Shown here piece after piece: positions 35,750 through 47,535 of a DNA stretch of 64,000 nt. The notes beneath the pieces are model-generated. The model ran no database searches. It worked only from the letters and a program-made list of their open reading frames with translations, and had not been told where the DNA came from. Both the position numbers and the translations under genes were made by a program. This stretch comes from Thuidium tamariscinum (Eukaryota; Streptophyta; Bryopsida; Hypnales; Thuidiaceae), in assembly GCA_947034885.2 (NCBI GenBank), contig OX344756.2:19947489-20011488 (forward strand). The letters run 5' to 3'. How positions within the stretch are numbered: position 1 is the stretch's first letter; the number at the start of each line of letters is the position of its first letter.

Positions 35750-38380
35750 TCCGAACTACTTTGAACCTTATTTGTGTCCCCAAGAAGAAACTAGTACTTT
35801 GAACTAAAAAGAATTTTTAGATTTAAAAAAAGAAGTCTAAATTCTTCTATATAGCAAATGTTCCGGATATTTTGAGGAAATATTTAGGGAATATAGAGGA
35901 AATGTATTGTACTAGATACAAGGCTAAAACTTAATTTGTTTAAAATGAAAGAAGTAGTAGAGATTTAAACAAAAAATTGTAGACCTCCAGTACGCCACTT
36001 CAATTTTTCATCTCATCATCCCCTTTCCAATTTTTTATGCATCGAAAGCAAAACTATCTTATCCGAAGTCAATGCCATCTTTTTATTTCTTAATTCAATT
36101 CCTTGTCCATTTCTTTTGCTTCATTAATTAGCGAAACTCTTATATTTTTGGCCTCTAATGCAAAAATTCTTTTATGCAAAGTCATTGTCATTCCTTTTTG
36201 TTGAATTATTTAGCCCCCTTGTTTTGTGGCATCATTCCTTATTTATTGAATCGTTTTATCTCCTTTTTTTTTACTTCATTCCTAAAACTCTTGCATTCAA
36301 ATTGAATGCCAATTTTTTTTTACGTCATTCGTTTTCCTATTTATTTCCCATTAATTAGCAAAGCTCTCATTCCCCAACTGTATGCCATCCTTTTTTTGTT
36401 GCATCATTCTATCTTTTTTTGTCACCATTTTCTTTTCAGATTTTCATTTCTATTGGTCTTCATTAATTTCTAGAACTCTTTTATCGTAATTAGCAATACC
36501 AATATTTATTAGTTGAATCATTGCATTGCCTTTCCTAAATGTATTTGGCTTCATTGATTAGCAAAGCTCTTTCATCCAATGTCAATGGGAATTTTTTTTG
36601 TACCACCAGCTAACCAACCTCTTTACTATTTTTTATTATGTTTTTTACTTTATGGTTTAGCAAAACTTGTCCATGTAACTCAATACCAATTTTTTTTCGC
36701 CCTCATTCTCGTTCCTTATTTTTTAACCCTGAACCAAAATCTTTTCCGTCTTAATAAATTGTAATTTTTTTTCCCGTCAGTCCCTTTCCTATTTTTTTTA
36801 TTCATTAGGAAAACTCTTCCATCCCAACTCAATAATAAATGTTTTTTATGGTAAGAAATGGAAGTCTTTCCATTCGCTTTCCATTTCTCGTTTATTAAAA
36901 TAGGTAATCAAACACAATGTTTGTTACATATCTCTTTCACATTTGTTTGCTTTTATTAAGAACATCTAAAATGCACTTTCACTCCAACTAAATGACGTTT
37001 TTTTCCCTTACCTAATTTTTTTCATAGATTGGAAATGAATTCCACTCCAATTCAATGACTTTTCATTTCATTCCGTACATGTTTTTATGATTGAATCCTA
37101 TTCCAAGTCAATGACATTTTACTTCATCAATTTCAAGTCAATGAAAATTGATTTTTTCGCCACTAAATTTTTTTATATTGGGTAACCATTTTTTATTAAA
37201 TATGTACCTATTTCCATGCCAATTTAATCATCCCTACTTACTTTTCCCATTTTTTTGTACTTTGGGTAACAATACACTTCCATTGTAGGTCTGGCAATTA
37301 CGTGATAGGAAATTGAAGGATGAGTGTTTGGGATTATAGTCAATCACTTTAACTTGTAAGTGAAGTTTAGAATCATTCCCAAATCAAATTTACGAAAGCT
37401 TGGGTCTCTCTACCCCTCTTTTGGGTGCATTTATTTTGAAAGCACTTACATTCCAAGTCAATGCCTTTTCAACTTTTCTTTTGTTGGATTCCTTTTCTTT
37501 CATTTTTTTTGGCTTCATTAGCATAATTGTTCCATCTCAAGTTATGGAAGAAGTAAATGGCACTACTGTTGTCTTCCTAACTTTTTTCCAACCGAATGCC
37601 ATTCATTTTTCTTTGATCATTACCTTCCTCATTATTCGAAATTCATTAGCCACATGTTCCATCCCAACATAAGACGATTTATTTCCTAAACTCTTTATAG
37701 TTTTATTTTAATGATTTGGAAGATTATTTTGTCCCAATTGAATGCCATTTTTTGTGGATATCATTCCCTCCCTAATTGTTTTTGGCAGCATTTGCAACAT
37801 TATCCCATGCCATCCCAATGCCCTTTATTTATTGTATATCATTCCCCCCTATTTTTTTGGGGCTTGATTAGCGAAATTGTTCCATCTCACTAGAGTGCCC
37901 TCTATTTTTTGGTGGTATCTCAAGTGAATGCCATTTACTTGTTTTCTATCATTAGCAACATTAGAAATGAGTTTTTTTCCAATATAATGGCATTTGTTGT
38001 CCTTCCCTAATTTTATTCATTCATGGAAAAATGGAAATGAATTATAGTACAATACTCCAATTCAATGACATTTCATTTTAGGATATAATTTTTGTATATG
38101 TATGATGTTGTTTCAAAAGAGTATGTGCAAAAAAAAAAAAAAGTGATTTTGGCCTAGATTTTGGGCTAAATAATATATATTTCATAAGCGTCATGGAATA
38201 CATAGTTGGAAAAGTATATGACAAGGTTACTATGACCATGCCACCATCTAAAAATGCATGTGCCAATATCTAATATAATGAATAATATCTATTGCCGAGA
38301 TCAAAATTCTATAAGCCTATATTAAGCTAGGACCCTAAGTCTTCTATGAAAACATAAGTTCACTAGCTAGATAGTAGAAA
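35750..38380. repeat. Degenerate T-rich tandem repeat region
   Basis: From about 36000 to 38080 a loose unit of roughly 80-100 bases recurs: a phrase like TTCATTAGCAAAACTCTT, then CATCCCAACTCAATGCCATT, then a run of T. Copies differ widely. No gene is supported. The last 300 bases before the RING gene end are unique and AT-rich. Confidence 0.5.
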
Positions 38381-38386
38381 CTTCAC

Positions 38387-39763
38387 TTAGTCTATGTCCA
38401 TTGCACTGCCACTTGGGCCAGCCTCGTTGTCATGTGTCCCTGCAACGACGGGAAGGTCTTCGTCCAAGCCTAAACAAAGTCTACGAACTACGGATCGAGT
38501 TCTCCGCGCTGGTCCATCTTCCTCCAATACAGCCTTCATGATCTGTGATTGTTTGAGGCTCTCAAGACATTGGCGAGTTCGAGGGCTATGCTGTTCAAGC
38601 AAGAAATCCATCCCTTCATGTCGAAAGGTTTCTCACCACTCTGACTCCTCTAGTTGAACTAGTTCAGTAGGGTTAGGCATGTCAATGTCGTCCACCATAC
38701 GAATCCCATCGTCGTTAGTGATACGAACTCCATCCCTATTCCAAAACCACTGTTTAGGATGAGGTCCAAATTGAAAGTTCTCAAAAACCTCGTCCCAATG
38801 CCCATTGAAGCACTGATAGAAGAAATTCCGTCGTCCTTGGCTATACTTGCCCTTCATTGGAATCAAGTGTTGACACACCTCCACTATTTGAGCTGGATTT
38901 TTTTCCCAACCCCATTCGGCAAAAAGGTTTTGTTTATCCAAGGAATGGAGCTTCAATTTCCAACTCCACACCAAGTCAGTTCCCCACTTCTGAGCATGAT
39001 CAGGGGCATTTTCAGCATTATATTCCTAATGTGGTGGCATGTATGAAAGTAATCCAAATAAATCATACAATCGCTCATGGAAAGGAGCCTTGCACAAGGA
39101 ACACCGTCGACGAACAACCATCAAGCTAATCAAACAAAATGGATGGTACAAGTGTTCGCACGTGCCTAGGTGCATTCCACCTTCAGGGCCAAATGGATTT
39201 AGACAAATGGGACACGTAGTACCATCATACACGAAGCTTGAAGGATTTGGCCACAATAATAGTGGATTGCCGTTCTGGTCGAGGGAAGAGCCAACTTCAT
39301 TCTTGAAATCCCAATGGTGTTTAGACCAATCGATGATTGTTGTTCCACCACCAATGTCTTTGGTCACCATTTCATCCATGTTGAAATGATCATCCACAAG
39401 GGCCCACGATGTCAACCCAAAAACCCTCTCTTGATTGTGTGCGCCATAATTGTTGTCGATTTTTTGGAATTCTGACGCCATTTGTTGAGTCCTGTCAACT
39501 GAAAAGATGCATGCCATCTTCCACTGGTAATATTGCTCCATCAACGCTTTCAATTGCTCTTTCAATATCAAATTGTTTGCAAGTGCGTCCGTCAATTGAG
39601 TGCTCTGGTCAATTGGCATTGCTTGACCTGCATTTGTGGGTAATTCTCCAAATGACAGTGCATCATCTTGAGTACCCTGTGTTGCACCAACTTCAATATG
39701 TTGCACTGGAATTTCATCATGGATTGGAGGCCCTTCCGCTCCCCCTCGTGGATCCTGACCATC
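38387..39763 (-). pseudogene. RING-finger cargo gene of hAT-1, 3' part
   Basis: This continues 43758-44671 in frame once solo LTR 2 is removed. It encodes a linker, a coiled-coil-like stretch, then a RING-type finger: CPIC, 12 residues, CEHLYH, FC, and CSLC. A W-rich region follows (WGWEKNP, HWDEVF, FGPHPKQWFWNRDG) and a basic/acidic tail. RING fingers usually recruit E2 enzymes for ubiquitin transfer, so an E3-like role is possible. Two nonsense codons interrupt the frame, TAG 39026-39028 and TGA 38633-38635, each fitting a C-to-T change of CAG or CGA. The frame stays open to 38387, so decay is recent. I do not recognise the W-rich domain. Confidence 0.7.
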
Positions 39764-42700
39764 TGTGGGAACCTAGAATACAGGTTTTTAATATTTAGTA
39801 TAGAATTAGGAATAAGGAAGTTAATCTTAGATAAATTTTTCGATTCTTTGGTCAAGAATAGGGAAAATTAGTAAGATTAGTAAGAGGTGGAAGTTGGAGA
39901 CATCCAATTGGAATAATTAGGTTAAGAAAGGGAAGTAGAAACCCTTACATAACCGGAAAATCCGGAACCGGATTGAGGATCTGGGGTTCAGCCCTAGGAT
40001 CGTGGAAGGGTCCAGATGTCATCCTAAGGCCACCACCAGTTGTCCAGGAGCCATCGGAATCCTAACCGGCAAAGGCGGCGCCGCCGGGAGAAATTGGATG
40101 AAACCCTAACGGTGGGACATCCGGAAATCACGGAACTGTCAGTTAAACGGCTAGTTCTGGGATTCCAAGGGTCATGGCTGATGGAGGGGTCGTCACTCTC
40201 ATTTGGTGACGATTCAGTTTGGTGTTTCTTGAGTGTGTTTTTGAGAGCTCTTTTGTGTTGCAAGGGCGGGAGTTTGAGTCTTTGAGGGCTACAGAGTTTC
40301 CGGTTCCTGTATCGCGGAAGGGCGCGCGGCCGGCTTGAAAGAAGAGGGTTTTGAGTGAGAACCTCGTGGTTTCTTCGAGCGCTGGTTGTGTGTAGAGGGT
40401 TTTGTGGTGAGATAATCCGTCTTGGAACCTTGAGCGCCTATCTGAGTGAGAGATGGAAAAGTCCAAGGAAGCAGAGGATCCGGTTTTCGTGAACCTAAAG
40501 TCCGTAACTCCGGGAGTGCCCAAGGATGCCAAGGAGCGCGCTTATTTGGAGGAGGACCTGACCCAGATTGGCTGCCTAGGGTTGCTGCAGCGCCCATGGA
40601 ACCTCAAAGACGAAGACATGGTCCGGGAGGTGATGGAGGATCAGTCCAGTGAGTGGAACCGGACTGTTAGGGCGCTTCCTAACCGGTGGACAGCGGAACT
40701 TTGGAGGAAGGCGTATGGATTTCCTAAGGAGGGAGAAGGAGGAGCCTCAAGGACGGACAAGTTCTTGAAGGGTAAGTTCTCTAAACCACCGCATTCTAAG
40801 GACGGGTATACGGTCGCGGAATGTGCAAGCAAGAGGGATAGGAGAGTGTTAGAGTTCCTAACCCCGATTCTGTATCCGGAAAGGCCAACCCGGATTACAA
40901 CCACGATAGCCAACACGATCTTTGGGGCATTATCTGGGGACCGGAAGGTTAGTTGGGGAATGGTAATCCGGGATCATGTAGGAAAGTTAGTAACCTTGGC
41001 CGGAAAGTCTAAACCCACTATCCTTAGTCCTTTTCTCTTCCATCTATATCACTCTCTTGATTTGCTAAGGGATAGAGAGGCCACTATGTACAAGTCCGCT
41101 TCGGTGATGCTGAAGTTTGACATCAGTCCTCCCCCGGAATCGGAAAGTGAGGAAGAGAGAGAGGGAAAGGAAGGTTCAAAAGGACCAGGATCTTCAGAGA
41201 AGGAGAGAAAGCAAGAGAAGGTTCTTGTTTCAAGGAAGGGAAAGGAGCCAGTGGTTGAGGAAGTGAAAGAGGATCCGGTCTGGCCGAGTGATAGGAAGGA
41301 GGATCCGTTAGAAATTGTTATTGCGGATTTGGAGAGGATCCGAAAGGATCAGAGTGGGGAAAGAGAGGAAGTCCGGAAGGCATGTAGACTGATGGGAAAC
41401 ATCAGTCCCTCTGTTTTGTGTGAGAGAATAGAGGAACTTCTCAAAAATCAGGATGTTGGGAAGTGGGAAAGCCGGATTGCGGAATTGTCCACTCAGGTTA
41501 GGGATCTCCAAGGTCAGTTGGAGAAGAAGTCAGAAGAGTCTAGGAGGCTGTCGGGTGAGTCCCAAGCAATCCTCAAGCGGATCCGGGATTTTATTAAGAT
41601 TCCGGGTGATGTACTTAACAAGGCAAAATTATTTGATGAGGAAGTGCATAAGGCAGGGCCGGCAGTGGCTTCTAAGATGGTGAAGGTGTTAGTGGAGTTT
41701 GGTGAGAGGATGGAGAGGACTCTGTTTGAGATCAGGGAGGCTTTGCAAGGGGCTGGGCTGTATCCGGATCCGGAAACGGGGAAGGAAGCCAGCCAGGGTA
41801 AGGAAAGTGTAATCCTGGTTCCTGAATTCAAAGTGGCTTCTCCACTTGACTCTGGGAAGTCCAAGGGCAAGGGTTTAGTGGAAGAGAAGACTCCACAGGC
41901 GCCGAAGGCAACTTCCCGACTTGATCTTGATGTGGGAGAAGGGGCAACACCCGGATCCCAAATCCGGAAGCAAGTCCAAGCGGAAGACCAGGATCAAGAG
42001 ACGCCTCCGAGCAAGGTATCTGAGAAGTCTCCTAAGGTTCCTGGCACAATGAAGAGGAAGGCTACAGCGAAGCGGGCGAGGGAGAGTCCCATTGAGCTGG
42101 AGTCAGACCAAGATGAGTCCCCAGAGCAGAGCGAGCACGAAGAAGAGGAGTCGGATTCGGAATTCGGATTAGGATCGGAACCGGAACCGGAACCGTCAGA
42201 GCCGGCGGAAATCACGCCTCCGAAATCTGCGGGGAAGGGTAAGATTGCTGCCACGCCTTCCAAGGGCAAAGCAACTGCGTCGGCAAAGGTTTCCACCAGT
42301 AGGAAACAGCCAGCACGCAAGGGAGCCGCCAAGCATGCGGATTCCCCCCAAAAGCGGATGAAGAAGTAGTTAGGAATAGAAAGTAGAGTAGGTAGAGAAT
42401 TTTGAGGAGCAGACTTAGTGGAAAAGGTGGAAAGTTACCTTTCCAGTAGGTAGGAAGCAGTTAGCAAGGTGCTTTTAACTTAGAATGCACCTGGTCAGTC
42501 AGATCCGGATTTTTCGGATCTGAGATCCACTTTTTTCGGGTCCAGTTGGGTGGATTGGAAAGTGACTTTTGTGGATAAGGAATGCCACCTGGCATTCTCT
42601 TGTCCTCTGATTTTGTTCCCTTGGGGCTTTTAGGGTTCCCTTGGGTTGGTATTTAGGGGTGGCTGTTAGTTGGTTGCCCCGGGTGTTCCTACTTCTGTTT

Positions 42701-43757
42701 TTCCTTTCATTTGCAATCTGATTTCCAGATTTCTACTTTCTAAGAGTTGGTCTGAACAAGTCTTGACTCTGGATTGGTATGCCGTGCAATGCTAGAACCA
42801 TTGGATAGTGCGAGGTAGTTGGGTTTGCAGGTGTTTGGATGAGGTGTCTCCCCCAGACTTTGTCTGAATCCGGTTTCGGGAAATTGAAGTGATTTGGTTG
42901 AGGCTACTGGTGTATTAGGATTGAAGTCTAGCTGCTGCAGTCACTTGGAGGCTTCTGTGTGGGAAAGCCGCTCTTAGATTAGGTGTGTTCTGCTAGGAGA
43001 GTGGGCGCATGCCAATTGATGTGTTGTTGAGGTCCTACTATAACCGGAAGTGAGGGATGTGCAGACAGTTAGGATCCCCTAGTTATCTGGCTCCTAGATT
43101 AAGCCTTAGGAACTGAGTTTGGGTGAGTCTGTCATTGTAGTAATGTGGGGTTTGTAGGGGTTTCCTGAGTGACCTACTAGTTGGGATTGCAATCCAGATT
43201 AGTTGTGAGGAGGAACTTGCAGCCTATTTCTTTTATGTCTTTTGTTATTTTTTCTCTTTTAGTGGAACTCCATTCACTATAATCCTGAGGAGGGTAGGAT
43301 TCAACGCATCCTTCCTAAATGCCAACCGCGAACCCCTCTAATACAGAGGCTAAACTTCATTTGTTACTTGAGTGATTGGATCCGGAAACCGGATCCGGAA
43401 GAGGTACAGAGTTTGGGCACTCCTTTCGGTTCCTAATCCGCCCAGTCGGATACTGTGAGTCCGGATAGGGGAAGGTACAGAGTTTGGGCACTCCCCCCTG
43501 TTTGGAGGTTGTTGTGAGAGTGGTAAAGTATGTATGAATGGTGAGAAAGGCAATCTAAAGGAATGCGGATGTTGTGAGGAAGTTTCCGGTTAGGAATCCG
43601 GTTACTGTTGTCTTGGGGTTGTTTTCTGCATCCTGTTATTCCGGATATCTTAAGGAATCTACGTAAAATCCTGTGGGAACGATACACGAGTCATTTGAAC
43701 GGTGTTAACGCCAAATTAACACCTACAGACGGATTTGTGCTTCCTTGTGCTACGACA
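39764..43757 (+). mobile_element. Solo LTR 2 with intact encoded ORF, TSD CCATC
   Basis: It starts TGTGGGAACCTAG and ends TGCTACGACA, with CCATC on both sides (39759-39763, 43758-43762). Its 3994 bp have the same plan as solo LTR 1: promoter and leader, an intact sense ORF (40453-42369), and a tail of about 1.4 kb with GGATCCGGA-type motifs. It interrupts the RING gene of hAT-1. Confidence 0.9.
40453..42369 (+). CDS. Intact LTR-encoded ORF of solo LTR 2 (638 aa)
   Basis: ATG 40453 lies in the GAGAGATGG context common to all three LTR ORFs, and the frame is uninterrupted to TAG 42367-42369. Order: conserved N-terminal domain (about residues 15-225, with RPWNLKDEDMV, RTDKF, HSKDGYTVAEC, TIANTIFGALSGDRK, FLFHLYHSLDLL), an acidic/lysine-rich linker, a helical region with heptads (about 300-370), a conserved RIRDFIKIPGDVLNKAKLFD segment, then a Pro/Ser/Glu-rich region, a long acidic stretch, and a basic tail ending KRMKK. 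The tail suggests nuclear or nucleic-acid association. It shares no visible motif with Gag zinc knuckles, protease, RT, integrase or envelope. This is the best-preserved member of the family here and the best guide to its ancestral sequence. Confidence 0.85.
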   Translation: MEKSKEAEDPVFVNLKSVTPGVPKDAKERAYLEEDLTQIGCLGLLQRPWNLKDEDMVREVMEDQSSEWNRTVRALPNRWTAELWRKAYGFPKEGEGGASRTDKFLKGKFSKPPHSKDGYTVAECASKRDRRVLEFLTPILYPERPTRITTTIANTIFGALSGDRKVSWGMVIRDHVGKLVTLAGKSKPTILSPFLFHLYHSLDLLRDREATMYKSASVMLKFDISPPPESESEEEREGKEGSKGPGSSEKERKQEKVLVSRKGKEPVVEEVKEDPVWPSDRKEDPLEIVIADLERIRKDQSGEREEVRKACRLMGNISPSVLCERIEELLKNQDVGKWESRIAELSTQVRDLQGQLEKKSEESRRLSGESQAILKRIRDFIKIPGDVLNKAKLFDEEVHKAGPAVASKMVKVLVEFGERMERTLFEIREALQGAGLYPDPETGKEASQGKESVILVPEFKVASPLDSGKSKGKGLVEEKTPQAPKATSRLDLDVGEGATPGSQIRKQVQAEDQDQETPPSKVSEKSPKVPGTMKRKATAKRARESPIELESDQDESPEQSEHEEEESDSEFGLGSEPEPEPSEPAEITPPKSAGKGKIAATPSKGKATASAKVSTSRKQPARKGAAKHADSPQKRMKK

Positions 43758-44671
43758 CCATCATTGGCCAATGTGGCTGCTTCAAGAGCATGCTGCAGCG
43801 CCTCTATCTGACGTTGTTGTTCACTTATAATATTGTTCTTCTCTTTGAGTTCATCCCTCAATTTAGCAACATCTTCATACAAAGAATGCAGATGCGCATT
43901 GCTCTCTTCCACTTCAATCCTCAAACTCCGAATTCGATCTGCAGCTGCTGTAACATCAACAATTCCTATTGTTGGTTCGTCAGTAGCTGGCACCTGTCCC
44001 TCCACAACATTTTCTTGTACACCCTCTTGAGTTGCACGCTCAGCCCTCCTCTTTTTAAGCCGTAGATTTGTTCTATAGCTGAGTGCATGTGGCACATGAG
44101 ATCCATCCGAGTCGTTATCTGTAGCAGAGTCCTCAGTGTCATGTAGTGGTGGTGCTTCAACTTGTGTCATTGTTTTACCCAGTCCACCTTGCGGGTACCT
44201 TTTTACCCCCCTTGGAATGAATCCATTTGCTGGTGTTGGAATGTTGACTTTCTCCCCCATTGTCTTCAAAGTTGACCAGTCCATTCTCTTGTTCAACTTC
44301 AGTTCCGCATGTACCCCTCGTGCAATGAAGAGATGCACTTCATTGTGTTTGACAATAGGGACATCATACAACGCCTGGTACACTTCGATGCACCGATTTG
44401 TGAACTCCTCATCAATGCAATGTTTTAAATTTGCCTTGTGGAAGCGTCGGTGATAGTTGTGTCGCTCTTCTGGGAAGACCTTGTCAATGTGGCACCACTC
44501 GATGTAATTGGCACAGGTTTCGTAAGTCCATGGGTCAGGCACGTCTTCCCACCCTTTGAATGCAAGCTTTGCGGGATTACGTAAAACATGCAACCGCTTA
44601 CGATGTTTGTTTCCTCCTCGTAGTCGGGTCTTGTCTCGTTCCTCCTTCCTTGGTCTTGTCGGTGTAGCCAT
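43758..44671 (-). CDS. RING-finger cargo gene of hAT-1, 5' part
   Basis: ATG 44669-44671 (MATPTRPRKEERDK) is chosen because a minus-strand TATA box lies about 130 bases upstream; the frame is also open to 44707. The product begins with a basic region, then a domain of about 120 residues with aromatic and His/Cys residues (GWEDVPDPWTYETC, EWCHIDKVFPEERHNYHRRFH) that I cannot assign, an acidic linker, and a predicted coiled coil (about residues 240-300, SLRIEVEESNAHLHSLY). Solo LTR 2 then interrupts it, and the frame continues at 39758. The joined gene would be 762 codons. It diverges from the kinase-like gene across a shared GC-rich promoter region. Confidence 0.7.
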
Positions 44672-44800
44672 TTTCACGGGAAAATGTGAAAACCTCCCAC
44701 GTGGCAATCAAGAAGACCCTGCACGACGCTCACAACCAACTCAATGAAGAGGTGGAAGGCTTGAGAGTATGCAGGGCGGGGACAAGTGAGGCGGGGACGG

Positions 44801-44810
44801 GTTTATATAG
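44801..44810 (-). promoter_or_regulatory. TATA box of the RING cargo gene
   Basis: CTATATAAAC on the minus strand lies about 130 bases before the ATG at 44671. It sits at the left edge of the iterated GC-rich promoter region. Confidence 0.6.
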
Positions 44811-44819
44811 GGGTAGGCG

Positions 44820-45105
44820 GGGGACGTCAGGGCGCGGACGCCATCGCTGTCAGGGTGGGGACTCCTTCGTTGTCGGGGCGTGGACGCCTCCGTCAAGGCG
44901 GGGACTCCTTCGTTGTCGGGACGCGGACGCCTCCGTCAAGGCGGGGACTCCTTCGTTGTCGGGGCGCGGACGCCTCCGTCAGGGCGGGGACTCCTTCGTT
45001 GTCAGGGCGCGGACGTCTCCGTCAGGGCGGGGACGCGTGTGTCAGGGCGGGGACTCCACGTGTTGGGGCGGGAACGCGATGGGGATGGGGCGGGGACGTG
45101 CGAGG
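44820..45105 (+). promoter_or_regulatory. Shared divergent promoter with 42 bp GC-rich tandem repeat
   Basis: Between the two TATA boxes lie four tandem copies of a 42 bp unit (start points about 44876, 44918, 44960 and 45003). Each contains one GGGCGCGGACGCC-like box and one GGCGGGGACTCC box linked by TCCGTCA and TTCGTTGTC. More single boxes flank them. These are the same iterons found at both ends of hAT-1, so one protein, possibly the transposase, may bind both. Overlapping ORFs of 110-171 codons here are produced by the repeat and rejected. Confidence 0.6.
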
Positions 45106-45110
45106 GGGGA

Positions 45111-45120
45111 CTATATAAAG
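45111..45120 (+). promoter_or_regulatory. TATA box of the kinase-like cargo gene
   Basis: CTATATAAAG stands about 195 bases before the ATG at 45316, on the plus strand, at the right edge of the iterated region. Confidence 0.6.
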
Positions 45121-45315
45121 CGAGTCCCCGCCCTCATTCCTTTGCCAAGTCCGCGCCCTATGCCTCACATGTTAGTTCGTTTCCACGGCCTATGCGAGTG
45201 AGTTTGGTGGGTGCTGGGCTTGGCCTGCATATGTGACCCTGTTTTTTTGAATTCTTTTGAAACTTTCTTGCTTCGGGATTGATACGGAGGCCCATTGGAA
45301 CTTTTTTTTTCCATT

Positions 45316-46896
45316 ATGGCAGGTGAAGGGAGTGGATCGGTGGACAAACGTCCTATGTTTGTAGACTTGGATGATATCGGTGAGACGGTAATTCCATGTA
45401 CAAACACGTTGATGGCCTCAGGTTCATCAAATCCTTCCTCATCAGGCCAGAAAAAACGCAAGAAAGAACAAAATCCCCAAATACCTGGACATGAATTCAT
45501 AGTCGAGGGGAGAAAAATAGCTGTGGTGTTCTACACTCGTCGAAGTACAAATATGTTGAACAGGGAGTATGTGTCGCTCAACGAAGAAGGGTACCACAAA
45601 CTGACGAGGGACCTGCGAAGGGAGTTGGAGTCAAAGTTTGAAGAATCAGAAGAATTCAACAACTTCTCAGATTATTGGTTGCACCAAGAGTGGCTGGATA
45701 AACAAGTGGTCGCCTTGACAACCAATATAGTGTGTAATTGGTGTTATCACACGGGTAAGAAAGAAGATGGTAGCGACTGGGACATGGAGGATAGAGAGAT
45801 GGTTACAAAAGTGAAGGAGATTCAAACGTTTGCTCAACGATATTCTTCTTCACGTAGAAAAAAGCAAGCACCATGGAAAGTGACAATTGAAGAAGCGATA
45901 ACGGCTCATTGCGTGAGTGGAACATTCAAGTGGCTAGGAAGTTCCATGAAAGTCATCCCCATGCCGGAACAAATTGCGATTGGGTCGTATGGGACCGTGA
46001 GGAAGGTGATCTTTACGAAACTTGAGAGCATTCCTAGTTGGATATTTTTTGTTGGGAAGAGCTTGAAGACTAAGAATGAAAAGGAGAAACGCCAAGCAAT
46101 CATCAATGAGGCAGGAGGGTGTCCAGTGAATCATCCTGGCATCATTCGAATTGCATACCTCCACCCTAAAACAATGGAAGGCTACACACTATGGTGGAAT
46201 GGAGGATCTCTAATTTCTTTCTTGTCCAAATGCAATGCGAAAGTGAGCGAAGCACTGGATTTGAATGAGATTGAGAATGACATTTCTATGGGGCTAACGA
46301 AAGAGGAACTTTCATGGGTTGCAACGTATCGGAGAAATCGAGTGAAATTGGCATTGTCATTACTTGTCACTGTGGGGAAATGCCATGATGCGTAGTACAT
46401 GCACAACGACATATCTCCATCCAATGTTTTGCTCCATTTTGATCCTTGGGAACGAAATAGGGTGTATATAGGGATATGTGATTGGGGACTTTCTAGCCGA
46501 GTTGTGGAGAAGGAACCATCAAGGTATGGCTATCCCAGTATGGAGATCCTTGCGAAGGAGAAAAAAAAGCGAAGGTTTGCGGCCCCAAAATTGTTTTATG
46601 TATACGGAGAGCAGGGTTCATCAAACTCCATTGAGGCCATGCAAAAAACGCATTTGTATTCTATGGCAGCTGATGCATATGCGGTGGGATGGATAGCTTC
46701 TGCAATTTGGAAAGAAGAGTGGGACCCTAAATACTTCACAACGAAAAACCCAGAGCAGTATCAGAATTTCATGATCAAATTGGGAAGCCTTGTAAAAGAA
46801 GATGTGCGTGAAAGGGCAACAGTGCCAGATGTTCTAGAGAAATTGAAGAAGGCCCCCCACTGTTGGACGATGCCGGATTGTTGTTATCGTACATAG
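45316..46896 (+). pseudogene. Protein-kinase-like cargo gene of hAT-1 (one nonsense codon)
   Basis: ATG 45316 (MAGEGSGSVDK) is preferred for its position after the TATA box; the frame opens slightly upstream. About 220 residues of unknown N-terminal sequence precede a kinase-like domain. Visible landmarks are a glycine-loop-like IGSYGTVRKV, a candidate ATP lysine in FFVGKSLK, the catalytic loop HNDISPSNVL (HRD changed to HND, Asp and Asn kept), CDWGLS in place of DFG (Asp kept), an APKL segment, and DAYAVGWI matching the D-x-x-x-x-G helix. The key acids are present, so activity is possible. A single in-frame TAG (46393-46395) lies just before the catalytic loop, with the same frame open on both sides to the stop at 46894-46896. 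CAG-to-TAG change is the simple explanation. The substrate is unknown. Confidence 0.7.
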
Positions 46897-47530
46897 TATT
46901 TTGTTTTTAATATTTTTTGTAGTTTAGCATATATTTCAGGCATAGAAGAAAATCATCCTCGTAGAGGAGCCTATGTACCTACTTGGCAATTGCCAAACAG
47001 CTTGAATATATATTAAATCGGATGTGTAATTGTGTACCATACTCAAAATCCCAAAATATATTAATATGCCCTTTCATTGGTCTTTCCTCATGGCATTTTT
47101 TATGACTTCTATGAATTGATGATAAAACATAAATGAAAACTATGGATGCAATAGTTTGGTATAAAAATGCATACACTTAATTTTTTCCACTATGCCTATG
47201 TTTTAGGAGTCACATATGCAGAAGTGATTTGGATATGGAAATGGTTTGCATGTTATAGTGAGGTAATTTAACACCTCCTAAAAATATAAAATGGTGTAGT
47301 GATTTGGATATGAAAATGGTTTGGATGTTAGAATGATGTAATTTCACACCTAAAAAAAATGGAATGGTGGAGTAATTTGGATATGAAAATGGTTTGGGTA
47401 TTAGACTAATTAGAGTGATATGATGTAACATTAAAAAAAATATAAAGTGTTGGAGTGACTAGAAAAGTGGGAATATGGAATATAAAAAGGAAATATGTAG
47501 AAGCATATTAATTAATTATAAGGTGGTCCC
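46897..47530. other. AT-rich 3' flank of kinase gene with short tandem repeat
   Basis: Three imperfect copies of a unit of about 70-80 bases, each with GTGATTTGGATATGAAAATG, occur at about 47222, 47298 and 47365. No gene is supported. Confidence 0.5.
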
Positions 47531-47535
47531 AAATC

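Noticed and set aside
44686-45236. Overlapping ORFs of 110-171 codons on the plus strand
   Set aside because: They read through the 42 bp GC-rich tandem repeat in several frames and give periodic low-complexity peptides; the region is better explained as the divergent promoter.
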